A stretch of DNA of 11,117 bases from the NCBI GenBank assembly GCA_019894815.1, contig JAGXNU010000007.1, forward strand, positions 1 through 11,117, in the 5' to 3' direction. This document shows positions 1 to 6,795 of the stretch, piece by piece. The notes under the pieces were generated by a model. The model was not told the DNA's origin and made no database searches. It saw only the letters and a list, made by a program, of their open reading frames with translations. Within the stretch, counting starts at the first letter, position 1, and every line of letters begins with the position of its first letter. Source of the stretch: Promethearchaeota archaeon. GTDB taxonomy: Archaea > Asgardarchaeota > Lokiarchaeia > Sigyniarchaeales > SOKP01. The position numbers and the translations under genes were made by a program.

Positions 1-915
1 GGTAAAGAGATTATAAATGAAGGATTAAAAAAAGGATTATTTGAAAAAACGGAAGATGGAGCTATATTCGCACCACTAAAAGAGAAGTATAATCTTGAAG
101 ATAAAGTACTTATCAGGAGTGACGGCACTTCAATTTATATAACTCAAGACATTTATCTTGCTTATCTTAAAAAGAAAGATTTCAATTATGATAAATCTAT
201 TTACGTCGTTGGAGATGAACAAATTCAACATTTCAAATGGCTTTTTGCGATTCTTGACTTATTGGGCTTTAAAGAAGATAATTTTCACCTATCGTATGGC
301 ATGATAGATTTACCAGAGGGTAAAATGAAAAGTAGGGAGGGAACAGTTGTTGATGCCGATGATATTATATCAAAAGTAGAGAAATTAGCCTTTGAAGAGG
401 TAAATAAAAGATATCCAAGCTTATCTGAAGAAAAAAAGGAATATAGAGCAAAAATCATTGGAATGGCGGCTTTAAAATTTTATATCTTGAAATTCAGCGC
501 AATTAAAGGATTTACCTTTAATCCTAAAGAAAGCATTTCTTTTGAAGGAGAAACTGGGCCTTACATATTATATTGTAATGCACGCATTAATTCCATTATT
601 TCAAAGTCAGGAAGGGATATTGATCTAAACGTGAACTGTGAATTATTAAAACACCAAGCTGAATTACTCCTATTGAAAAATCTCACATATTTTCCAGAGA
701 TCATTAATTCTGCAGAGAACTCCTATAACCTTCACATTATTCCTCAGTATTTATTATCACTATGCCAATCTTTTAATTCATTTTATTCTTCTTGCCAAGT
801 GATTTCTGAGAATAAAGAATTAGAGAAAGCCCGATTATTATTGATTAAATGTGTTCAAGTCGTAATAAAAATAGGACTAAATATATTGGACATAGAAACT
901 TTAGACCAAATGTAA
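1..915 (+). CDS. argS: Arginyl-tRNA synthetase, C-terminal part (5' end outside window)
   Basis: Class I aminoacyl-tRNA synthetase that charges tRNA-Arg with arginine in the cytoplasm. The frame is open from base 1, so the gene is cut by the window edge; the first ATG/TTG codons inside it are not the true start. About 304 residues are present. Visible parts are the late catalytic core (ITQDIYLAYL near residues 48-57, VVGDEQIQHF near 69-78), the KMSKS-type signature in the form GKMKSREGTVVDADD (bases 319-363), the family motif SISFEGETGPYI, and a helical DALR-type anticodon-binding domain ending IGLNILDIETLDQM. The signature has Lys where archaeal ArgRS often has Ser (KMSSR). The stop lies 18 bases before the agmatinase start, which suggests co-transcription. 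The identification is firm; the N-terminal half cannot be judged. Confidence 0.95.
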   Translation, partial: GKEIINEGLKKGLFEKTEDGAIFAPLKEKYNLEDKVLIRSDGTSIYITQDIYLAYLKKKDFNYDKSIYVVGDEQIQHFKWLFAILDLLGFKEDNFHLSYGMIDLPEGKMKSREGTVVDADDIISKVEKLAFEEVNKRYPSLSEEKKEYRAKIIGMAALKFYILKFSAIKGFTFNPKESISFEGETGPYILYCNARINSIISKSGRDIDLNVNCELLKHQAELLLLKNLTYFPEIINSAENSYNLHIIPQYLLSLCQSFNSFYSSCQVISENKELEKARLLLIKCVQVVIKIGLNILDIETLDQM

Positions 916-933
916 CATTAGAGAGATATTGAT

Positions 934-1830
934 ATGAAATTTTATGATTTTGGGGATATAATAGCCTCAGATACTGAATTTGTAATTTTTGGAATCCCAT
1001 GGGATTATTTAAGTTCAAAAGATAATGTCAATTCTTCTACAGCACCTCAAAAAATTCGAGAAGTGACTAAAGATTTAGCATTAACTACTGAAATGGGTGT
1101 TGAGATTCCAAGTTTAAAAGTTGTAGATATAGGAGATGTAAGTATTGATCCTACGAATATAGAAAGAAATCTTAGAGAAATTAAGGATTTCTTGATAGCT
1201 ATCTATAACCAGAAAAAAGATGTCATCCCCGTCATGATTGGAGGAGATCATTTCTGCACGTTCCCTGTGGTAAAAACAATTAGCAAGGAATTTATAGCAG
1301 ATGATAATATCGGCGTTTTAATATTTGATGCACATTTAGATTTATATGATAAGTGGGATAAGGGCGTGTATTCCCATGCCACAGTTTCACACCGAATTTA
1401 TGATTTAGACCAATTCAATAAAAATAATTTGTTGATAGTAGGAACTAGAGATATCGATATTCCTGAGATGAAAATCGCTAATGAAAAAGGTATTAATCAT
1501 TTTGATGCATTTTTATTTTCAGATCTTGGATTTAAAAATTTATCAAAGGATATTGTGGCATTCTTTCAGAATTCTCGAATAAAATCTCTTTATGTGTCAA
1601 TAGATATTGATGTATTGGATCCTTCAATCGCTCCAGGCACAGGTTATGCCATACCAGGAGGATTATCATATCGTGAGTTATGGCAATTATTGAGATTATT
1701 AGCTAAAAACTTTAAAATAATTGGGTGTGATATAGTAGAAGTTTCACCGAATTTGGATGCTCCCAATAAAATGACATCCAACCTAGCAGCTAAATTGTTA
1801 ATAGAGTTTATTTCTTTTATTTCAAATTAA
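934..1830 (+). CDS. speB: Agmatinase / ureohydrolase family enzyme
   Basis: Arginase-agmatinase superfamily, a binuclear Mn enzyme. The expected reaction is agmatine + water to putrescine + urea. The metal ligands of the family are all visible: GGDH (His106), DAHLD (Asp132, His134, Asp136) and SIDIDVLDP (Asp224, Asp226); the conserved Glu is in DIVEVSP (Glu269). The length of 298 residues is typical. SHAT (147-150) fills the place of the loop His region of agmatinases. The ATG is preceded by a purine-rich GAGAG stretch. The gene sits 18 bases after argS and 15 bases before a deoxyhypusine synthase family gene. The substrate cannot be proved from motifs: it could be free agmatine, or the agmatinyl group on a modified aIF5A, as has been proposed for haloarchaea. 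The superfamily is certain; the agmatinase call is probable, and arginase or guanidinobutyrase is less likely given the context. Confidence 0.88.
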   Translation: MKFYDFGDIIASDTEFVIFGIPWDYLSSKDNVNSSTAPQKIREVTKDLALTTEMGVEIPSLKVVDIGDVSIDPTNIERNLREIKDFLIAIYNQKKDVIPVMIGGDHFCTFPVVKTISKEFIADDNIGVLIFDAHLDLYDKWDKGVYSHATVSHRIYDLDQFNKNNLLIVGTRDIDIPEMKIANEKGINHFDAFLFSDLGFKNLSKDIVAFFQNSRIKSLYVSIDIDVLDPSIAPGTGYAIPGGLSYRELWQLLRLLAKNFKIIGCDIVEVSPNLDAPNKMTSNLAAKLLIEFISFISN

Positions 1831-1845
1831 TATTAGAGAAGGATC

Positions 1846-2793
1846 ATGACACCAAAACCAGAAATTAAAGACATTTTAAAAGAAGTTAAGCAATTTAAAA
1901 TCAACAAAGACACTAATATATCCTCTCTCATTGCAGATTTATCAAATACGGGATTCAGTGCTAAACGTTTAGCAATTGCATGTGAAATTTATGAAGCAAT
2001 GATAAATGATGAAGATTGTACCAAATTTTTCGGACTTGCCGGTGCACTAATTCCTGCTGGATTTCAAGGAATAATTCATGATTTTATTGAGGCGGGTTTT
2101 ATTGATGTCCTCGTAACAACAGGTGCAAGCTTAACTCATGATATTGCAGAAACATTGGGATATCATCATCTCCAAGGTAGTGTAGATTTAAGCGAAATTA
2201 ATGATGTTAAATTACACAATGAAGAAATAAATCGGATTTATGATGTATTCTTGCCCAATAACGTTTATGAAGGAATAGAAGACTTTGTATCAAATTTAAA
2301 GATAGTAGACGACACCATGCCAGTGAGTGAGTTCTTGAAGTTCTTAGGGGAAGAATTACCTACTAATTCTAATTCTATTTTAAAGATATGTGCAGAAAAA
2401 AATGTTCCGATATTTTGTCCTGCATTTACTGATTCTGGTTTAGCCTTACAACTTGGTTTTCATCATCAAACACTTAATCTCAACCATTTTAAAGACATGT
2501 TAGAAATGGTTAATCTCGCTTGGGATTCAAAAAAAGCAGGAGTGTGCATAATAGGTGGAGGAGTACCTAAAAATTTTATATTACAATCCCTTCAATTTTG
2601 TCCAAATTCTGCAAATTATGCAATTCAAGTTACCATGGATCGTCCAGAACCAGGAGGATTGAGTGGGGCAACATTACAAGAAGCAAAATCTTGGGGAAAA
2701 GTAGCGGAAAAAGCTCAATACTCAACAGTAATTTCTGATGCTACTATTGTTTTACCTATTATATTGTGGTACTTAAAAAAAAGCATTAAATAA
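1846..2793 (+). CDS. dys: Deoxyhypusine synthase family protein
   Basis: NAD-dependent transfer of an aminobutyl group. Canonical members modify a lysine of translation factor aIF5A using spermidine. Family landmarks are TTGASLTHDIAETLG (91-105), PIFCPAFTDSGL (188-199), IIGGGVPKNFI (235-245), and the end-of-core motif with GGLSGAT followed by EAKSWGKV; Lys285 in SWGK matches the lysine that forms the enzyme intermediate (human Lys329), and Glu279 matches human Glu323. By eye, human His288, Asp313 and Asp316 are replaced here by Phe244, Pro269 and Leu272. The GGGVPKN...GGLSGAT pattern recalls the DHS-like subgroup as well as some archaeal enzymes. It lies 15 bases after the agmatinase gene, so the two probably act together. 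The family is certain. True aIF5A modification versus a DHS-like polyamine reaction (for example homospermidine formation) is undecided. Confidence 0.9.
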   Translation: MTPKPEIKDILKEVKQFKINKDTNISSLIADLSNTGFSAKRLAIACEIYEAMINDEDCTKFFGLAGALIPAGFQGIIHDFIEAGFIDVLVTTGASLTHDIAETLGYHHLQGSVDLSEINDVKLHNEEINRIYDVFLPNNVYEGIEDFVSNLKIVDDTMPVSEFLKFLGEELPTNSNSILKICAEKNVPIFCPAFTDSGLALQLGFHHQTLNLNHFKDMLEMVNLAWDSKKAGVCIIGGGVPKNFILQSLQFCPNSANYAIQVTMDRPEPGGLSGATLQEAKSWGKVAEKAQYSTVISDATIVLPIILWYLKKSIK

Positions 2794-2798
2794 AGAAT

Positions 2799-3263
2799 TT
2801 AATATAATATTCCTTGAAATTTTTGATCGATGTTCTTTGTATCAGATCCGAATATCTGGTCAAGCTGTAATTTGAATGGTTTGAATTGGGTTATTTCTGA
2901 TAAATTTTTTCCTGAATTTTTGGAGATAAACTCTTGACCAACCAATGTGAGTAATGGTTGGACAATTTTTCGGGTATACTTTTCTACTCGCTTCTCTATA
3001 TCCATAATGGCATATGATATTAAAAGTTCAGGTTCAAAACTATCATCTGCCATGATCATATTCTTCTTAAAAGCAATTAAGTATTTTTTTCCTTGAAAGT
3101 ATTCAATAAAATCCTTAGATATGGCAGATTCAGCAAAGTTCAAGATTGCTGTTAATAAGCCGCTACGTAAATCAGAATCAATTTTGCCTAATGTCGATTT
3201 GTGATAACTTTTTTTAACAAGTGTGAAACCTCTGAAGAGTAATCCCGCTTCTCTTATCACCAT
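2799..3263 (-). CDS. Small longin-like protein, function unknown
   Basis: 154 residues with no catalytic motif I recognise. The N-terminal 70 residues alternate hydrophobic strands with a central helix carrying DSDLRSGLLTAILNFAESA (29-47), then an aromatic strand pair EYFQGKKYLIAFKKNMI (54-70). The order strand, strand, (D)xxLxSGLLxAIxxFAE helix, strand is what I associate with longin/roadblock-like proteins of Asgard archaea, which are thought to work with small GTPases. A second helix, LLISYAIMDIEKRVEKYTRKI, follows, then a tail rich in Lys and Phe. There is no signal peptide or membrane segment. The start is ATG; a TAG lies five codons upstream in frame, so extension is not possible. It is convergent with the dys gene, with a 5-base gap, and divergent from the M29 peptidase. 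The coding call is good; the fold assignment is tentative. Confidence 0.75.
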   Translation of the reverse strand: MVIREAGLLFRGFTLVKKSYHKSTLGKIDSDLRSGLLTAILNFAESAISKDFIEYFQGKKYLIAFKKNMIMADDSFEPELLISYAIMDIEKRVEKYTRKIVQPLLTLVGQEFISKNSGKNLSEITQFKPFKLQLDQIFGSDTKNIDQKFQGILY

Positions 3264-3409
3264 TTTAAAGATATCCTATTTATTAATAATATTATTTTAT
3301 TACGTAGGGATAATCATAAAATAACCATCTGATCTAATAAATTCTTGGATTATACTCTAAGAGTTTTATATGATAATAATTTAATAAATAATCATACGTT
3401 TTTTGATGT
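3264..3409. promoter_or_regulatory. Divergent intergenic promoter region
   Basis: This A/T-rich gap lies between the longin-like gene (minus) and the M29 aminopeptidase (plus). A TATA-like TTTTATATGA at 3363-3372 lies about 40 bases before the peptidase ATG, giving an expected transcript start near 3390-3395 and a short leader. On the other side the minus strand has A/T-only sequence, including the palindrome AATAATATTATT (3285-3296), about 22-33 bases from the longin-like start. These are visual matches to the archaeal TATA consensus only. Confidence 0.35.
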
Positions 3410-4594
3410 ATGATCCCTAAAAATAAAATTATACTATGTGCAAAAAATATTGTTAATGCGATTAATATAAAAAAGGAAGGTGAATGCATATATATTACTG
3501 GAGGTGCTTATGCTCAAGAATTACTGGAAGAAATCGGACTAGAAGTTTACAGGAAAGGGGGATTACCTCAGATTTCATATACAACTGACTATTATCAACA
3601 ATCAATATATCATGATCCTAAGATTAGCATGAAAACTTTAGAAACACCACATGATCATTACGTGAAACTTATTGAAAATATAGACGCATATATTGTCATA
3701 GAACCATTAGAAAATCCAGGTATATATGTTGACATCCCTCGAGAAAAACTTAAAGCAAAGGCAAAAACAAAAGCTCCAATTAGAGATATACTATATGGGG
3801 GTAAAGAAGAGTATGCCCCTGGAAAAAAATGGATATATGCGGGTTGGCCTTCAAAAAAAGCTGCTGAATTCTATGGAATTGAGTATGAGATGCTTGAACG
3901 TTTTACTGTTGATGGAACAGCAGTACCTATTGAAGAATTACAAGAAATTACCACTAAGATTGGTAAACTCTTTGATGGAGCAAAGAAAATACATGTAAAG
4001 GATGATTTAGGCACTGATTTTTGGGTTTCAGTGGAGGGTAGAAATAGAATCCTTGATGATGGAATATTATCTGATGAACAAATTGCTGTTGGAGATTTAG
4101 GAGGAAATTTACCCGCAGGTGAAGTATTTTTCCCTCCAGTTGAAACTATGGGTGAAGGTACAATATTTTGTCCATTAACCAAGGATAGATATACTAATAA
4201 GATAATAAAAGGAGTCAACTTGGTCTTTAAGGAAGGAAAACTCCAAATGGATAAAGTCACGACGTATAATGATTTAGATATATTAGTTGAAAGTTTCAAG
4301 CAATGTGAAGAAATTGACAAAGCTAATAATGTACCAGAACTAAGAACCTATAATGTTGCAGAATTGGGTATTGGATGTAATCCAAAAATAGACAAAGCAA
4401 TTGGGTACATTTTAACTGATGAAAAAATAAATGGTAGTGTTCATGTTGCTTTTGGTGGAAATAAAATGATGACCGGTACCAGTGTTTCTCAAATGCATTG
4501 GGATTTCGTGACTACACCAAAAGTAACTATTACAGTCGAATATGGCGATGACTCAAAAAAAATCATAATGAACCAAGGCAAATTGGTCTCATAA
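3410..4594 (+). CDS. Aminopeptidase, peptidase family M29
   Basis: Cytoplasmic metallo-aminopeptidase of the thermophilic aminopeptidase T (AmpS/PepS) family, which removes N-terminal residues from peptides. The five-ligand bimetal site is readable: Glu238 in NLPAGEVFFPPVE, Glu318 in AELGIGCNP, His345 in GSVHVAFGGN, and His363 and Asp365 in MHWDFV. The spacing agrees closely with Bacillus aminopeptidase T (as I recall it, Glu250, Glu316, His345, His376, Asp378). The length of 394 residues is close to the usual ~370-410. The N-terminal part (1-180) is the substrate-entry/dimerisation domain of the family. There is no signal peptide. The start ATG at 3410 follows a TATA-like box by about 40 bases; an ATG four bases upstream is out of frame and hits TGA at once. 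The gene is monocistronic and convergent with pncC, whose stop is 8 bases away. Confidence 0.93.
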   Translation: MIPKNKIILCAKNIVNAINIKKEGECIYITGGAYAQELLEEIGLEVYRKGGLPQISYTTDYYQQSIYHDPKISMKTLETPHDHYVKLIENIDAYIVIEPLENPGIYVDIPREKLKAKAKTKAPIRDILYGGKEEYAPGKKWIYAGWPSKKAAEFYGIEYEMLERFTVDGTAVPIEELQEITTKIGKLFDGAKKIHVKDDLGTDFWVSVEGRNRILDDGILSDEQIAVGDLGGNLPAGEVFFPPVETMGEGTIFCPLTKDRYTNKIIKGVNLVFKEGKLQMDKVTTYNDLDILVESFKQCEEIDKANNVPELRTYNVAELGIGCNPKIDKAIGYILTDEKINGSVHVAFGGNKMMTGTSVSQMHWDFVTTPKVTITVEYGDDSKKIIMNQGKLVS

Positions 4595-4602
4595 CTCTTA
4601 TT

Positions 4603-5085
4603 TTATTCTAAATTAAGAAAATTTTCAAGCCATGTTAAAATTTCCTCAAAAACTTTTTCTTTAAATTCTAATCTATTAGTCTGAAAGTTAAATTGTTTAA
4701 CAATTGTTTCTTCTTCGGTTGAGAATGAAACATAAACCAATCCAACGGGTTTTTCATTTGTTCCACCTGTGGGACCTGCTATACCCGTGATACCTACGCT
4801 TATATTGACATTTGATAAAATCCGTAAATTTAAGGCAAGTTGCCTTGCAACTACGTCTGAAACAGCACCAAATTCGTCTAAAATTTTGGGATCTACATTT
4901 AAAAGAGTTATCTTCGCTTCATTACTATAACAAACGATTCCGCGCTCAAATGTTTTTGAAGCTCCTGAAATATTTGTGAACATGTTTGATACATATCCTC
5001 CAGTGCATGATTCTGCAAAAGCAATAGATAAATCATTCTTTATTAATTGTTTAATCACGTTTTCTAATCTTGAGAAATTTTCCAT
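4603..5085 (-). CDS. pncC: Nicotinamide-nucleotide amidohydrolase (CinA C-terminal domain, PncC)
   Basis: Stand-alone CinA C-terminal domain that deamidates NMN to nicotinate mononucleotide and ammonia in pyridine-nucleotide salvage. The 160 residues match the length of single-domain PncC (about 160-165). Catalytic-site signatures are AESCTGG (24-30, with nucleophile Ser26), the YSNEAKITLLNV block with Lys58, EFGAVSDVVA (71-80), and the glycine loop TGIAGPTGGTNEKPVGLVY (100-118). There is no CinA N-terminal molybdopterin-like domain in front: the ATG is close to a TATA-like element and sits after a GAGAGAGAATGA purine tract on the minus strand. It is divergent from the GTPase gene and convergent with the aminopeptidase. 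The family is firm; the NMN deamidase activity is inferred from characterised bacterial members. Confidence 0.93.
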   Translation of the reverse strand: MENFSRLENVIKQLIKNDLSIAFAESCTGGYVSNMFTNISGASKTFERGIVCYSNEAKITLLNVDPKILDEFGAVSDVVARQLALNLRILSNVNISVGITGIAGPTGGTNEKPVGLVYVSFSTEEETIVKQFNFQTNRLEFKEKVFEEILTWLENFLNLE

Positions 5086-5260
5086 TAGTTTTCATTCTCT
5101 CTCTCATATGAATTTATATAGAATTTATATTGAGTATTTGTAAAACTTTATAGGAATTAATTTTATTATAATTATTAAAAAATCATTATATTATTTTATA
5201 TTTAAAATATTGCTTAAGATAATTTAATAGAGAAGCGGAATTATATTGAAATGTGATATT
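5086..5260. promoter_or_regulatory. Divergent intergenic promoter region
   Basis: This gap lies between pncC (minus) and the GTPase (plus). Two near-copies of an A/T decamer, AATTTATATA (5111-5120) and AATTTATATT (5122-5131), lie 25-45 bases upstream of the pncC start and read as TATA-like on the minus strand. On the plus strand TTTTATATTTAAAA (5194-5207) could serve the GTPase, about 55-65 bases before its ATG. The region is otherwise low-complexity A/T with no hairpin or gene visible. Confidence 0.35.
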
Positions 5261-5806
5261 ATGAACGGTAAAGAAGTGAGAAAGGATTTTGTGTTCAAAA
5301 TTACGGTAATCGGGAACGGAGGGGCGGGGAAAACATCTTTAATACGAAAATATACAAAAGGAAGCTTTCAGAAAGAATATATCAAGACGTTAGGTGCTCA
5401 ATTCTCCAAGTATGATGAAAAAATTCATGGAAATGCAGTGAAATTATTTTTCTGGGATATAGCGGGTCAATCCCAATTCAGTTTCATGCGACCGACCTTT
5501 TATAAGGGTAGTAAAGCAGCAATAATAGTATTTTCGCACGGTCCTGGAGAAGAAAAAAGCTTTGATGATGTAGAAGAATGGCATGAAGATATTAAAAAAT
5601 ATTGTGGAGATATTCCCATTATACTATTTGGGAATAAAATTGATTTGATATCCCCCGAAAATCTTAATGATGAAAAAGCAGTAAAATTTGCCAAAAACAG
5701 GAACTTTCTTGGATATTATAGAACATCTGCTAAAACTGGGAATGGGGTATATGAAGCATTTCAAGCCATCATTACAAATTTATATAATAAGTTTAAAGAT
5801 CAATAA
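5261..5806 (+). CDS. Ras-like small GTPase
   Basis: Ras-superfamily GTPase of the kind abundant in Asgard archaea, with all G motifs present: G1 GNGGAGKTS (18-26, Lys24), G2 Thr43 in KTLG, G3 WDIAGQ (65-70, Gln70 catalytic), G4 NKID (125-128) and G5 TSAK (155-158). The length is 181 residues. I start it at ATG 5261 because GTGAT (5253-5257) gives a partial Shine-Dalgarno just upstream; a TTG at 5246 in the same frame would add five residues but has poorer support. Oddities are that Gln70 is followed by Ser rather than Glu, and that the strand after switch II reads IVFSHGPGEEKSF, where Rab/Ras have an aspartate-containing IVYDxT turn. There is no C-terminal cysteine, so it is not prenylated in the usual way. 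The thioredoxin-like gene follows 39 bases later and may be co-transcribed. The partner is unknown. Confidence 0.93.
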   Translation: MNGKEVRKDFVFKITVIGNGGAGKTSLIRKYTKGSFQKEYIKTLGAQFSKYDEKIHGNAVKLFFWDIAGQSQFSFMRPTFYKGSKAAIIVFSHGPGEEKSFDDVEEWHEDIKKYCGDIPIILFGNKIDLISPENLNDEKAVKFAKNRNFLGYYRTSAKTGNGVYEAFQAIITNLYNKFKDQ

Positions 5807-5845
5807 GAAAATATTTGAATCATACTGGTTTGGCAAGGATGACAA

Positions 5846-6139
5846 ATGTCTGAAGTTTTCAAGGAAGGATATCCTAAAATATTGCTATTTTCATCGGAAC
5901 ATTGTGCACCTTGCAAACCTGTGGAAGATATGTTGAAGAGAATAAATATTTCCATGTTTGGAAAGAAATTATTTATCGATAAAATAGATGTGAGCAAGAA
6001 TTATATGTTAACTCAACAATACAAAATAACATCCCTACCAACACTAATAATCGCTGATAAAAGACTAACATTAAACATCCAAGAAGAAGATATTATTGAT
6101 GCCATACTTTATGGATTTATCTCATCAGTAAGATTATAG
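5846..6139 (+). CDS. Small thioredoxin-fold protein (CxxC)
   Basis: 97-residue thioredoxin-like protein, a probable cytoplasmic disulfide reductase or glutaredoxin-like thiol carrier. The active site is SSEHCAPCKPVE, with Cys20 and Cys23; the opposing cis-proline is Pro65 in ITSLPTLII. The preceding strand KILLFSS and the strand LFIDKIDVSKN fit the thioredoxin order beta-CxxC-helix-beta-helix-cisPro-beta. HCAPC replaces the classical WCGPC. There is no signal peptide. AAGGATGA upstream can act as a ribosome site. It follows the GTPase by 39 bases on the same strand. The C-terminus (SVRL then TAG) lies inside the first copy of a 15-base direct repeat, so the last four residues may be a recent addition or replacement. 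The fold is confident; the substrate is not known. Confidence 0.88.
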   Translation: MSEVFKEGYPKILLFSSEHCAPCKPVEDMLKRINISMFGKKLFIDKIDVSKNYMLTQQYKITSLPTLIIADKRLTLNIQEEDIIDAILYGFISSVRL

Positions 6140-6163
6140 AAGAGAAGAATCAGTAAGATTATA
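6124..6163 (+). repeat. 15-base direct repeat, period 25
   Basis: ATCAGTAAGATTATA occurs at 6124-6138 and again at 6149-6163, separated by the ten bases GAAGAGAAGA. The first copy holds the last codons and stop of the thioredoxin-like gene; the second is in the gap before the V4R gene. It looks like a short tandem duplication or slippage event rather than a regulatory array. Confidence 0.8.
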
Positions 6164-6185
6164 ATATAATAAGAATTATAAAAAA

Positions 6186-6719
6186 ATGGAAGTGGAAAAA
6201 ATGGATAGAAAACTACTATCTAAAATATTAGCCCAAATGAAAAAGCACCTTAAAGATGGAAGAGAAATTGGAGACATGAAAGTTGGAGCCCTACTAGCAA
6301 GGTAATATGTTATTCTAAACTTCTTAGAAACCATAGAATTAGGACATCAACTGGAAGCCATATTTTATTACTTGGGACATGAACTCGGAACAATCTTGAA
6401 AGTGAGGCAATTGAAAGAGGTATCCCAAATTCCTGATGGTCTGAAAGAGACTATCAATGAATTTAATTTGGGTGATATGGAGATTATTGAAAGTAGTGAT
6501 GAGATCATCCATCTCAAATTAAAAGGTCATTCTTCAATTAAGGATCTTTTAAACAAAGGTATAAAAACTGAGGGTAGTTTTTGTGCTTTTGAAGCGGGAA
6601 TGCTTGCTGGTATCGTAGAGCACATGGTAAACATTCATTGTTTTGCTCAAGAGGTAGATTGCGGGTTACAATCAGGTAATACTTATTGTGAATTCATGAT
6701 CGTATTTCAAAAGGATTAA
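6186..6719 (+). pseudogene. V4R-domain protein interrupted by an in-frame TAA
   Basis: One frame runs from ATG 6186 to the TAA at 6717-6719 (178 codons) with a single stop, TAA at 6303-6305 (codon 40). Before it lie 39 residues ending MKVGALLAR; directly after it the frame continues YVILNFLETIELGHQLEAI and the helix YYLGHELGTIL, then the V4R (4-vinyl reductase-like) C-terminal core: GSFCAFEAGMLAGIVEH and a final strand with QEVDCG and TYCEF. V4R domains are small-molecule-binding modules used as sensors or in redox enzymes; the clustered cysteines (codons 133, 152, 159, 168) fit that. Protein-like sequence on both sides in the same frame points to a point nonsense mutation or a base-call error, not a frameshift. 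The only in-frame restart nearby is TTG 6372, without a ribosome site. ATG 6201, behind GAAGTGG, is an alternative first start. Confidence 0.72.
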
Positions 6720-6740
6720 ACCTTTTCTTTATCTTTTAAA
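6720..6740 (+). terminator. T-rich archaeal terminator candidate
   Basis: Right after the V4R stop the plus strand reads CCTTTTCTTTATCTTTT, several T runs with no hairpin, as expected for archaeal intrinsic termination. Confidence 0.4.
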
Positions 6741-6795
6741 TGATTCTAAGAAGCAAATTTGCTTATTACGAAATAAATTCATTCAGAAGTCTATT

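Noticed and set aside
3871..4320. 149-codon open frame on the minus strand inside the M29 aminopeptidase
   Set aside because: It lies wholly within a gene with a complete metal site, its translation is Ser/Pro/Thr-rich shadow sequence, and it has no ribosome site.
5246..5260. TTG at 5246 as start of the first GTPase
   Set aside because: ATG 5261 in the same frame has GTGAT just upstream, and the G1 motif needs no extra residues.
5688..5936. 82-codon plus-strand frame overlapping the end of the GTPase and the start of the thioredoxin-like gene
   Set aside because: It overlaps two well-supported genes in another frame and shows no domain features.
6372..6719. TTG 6372 as the start of an intact short V4R gene
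   Set aside because: There is no ribosome site, and the 22 codons before it, in frame back to the TAA, read as an amphipathic helix that continues the protein, so a broken longer gene fits better.
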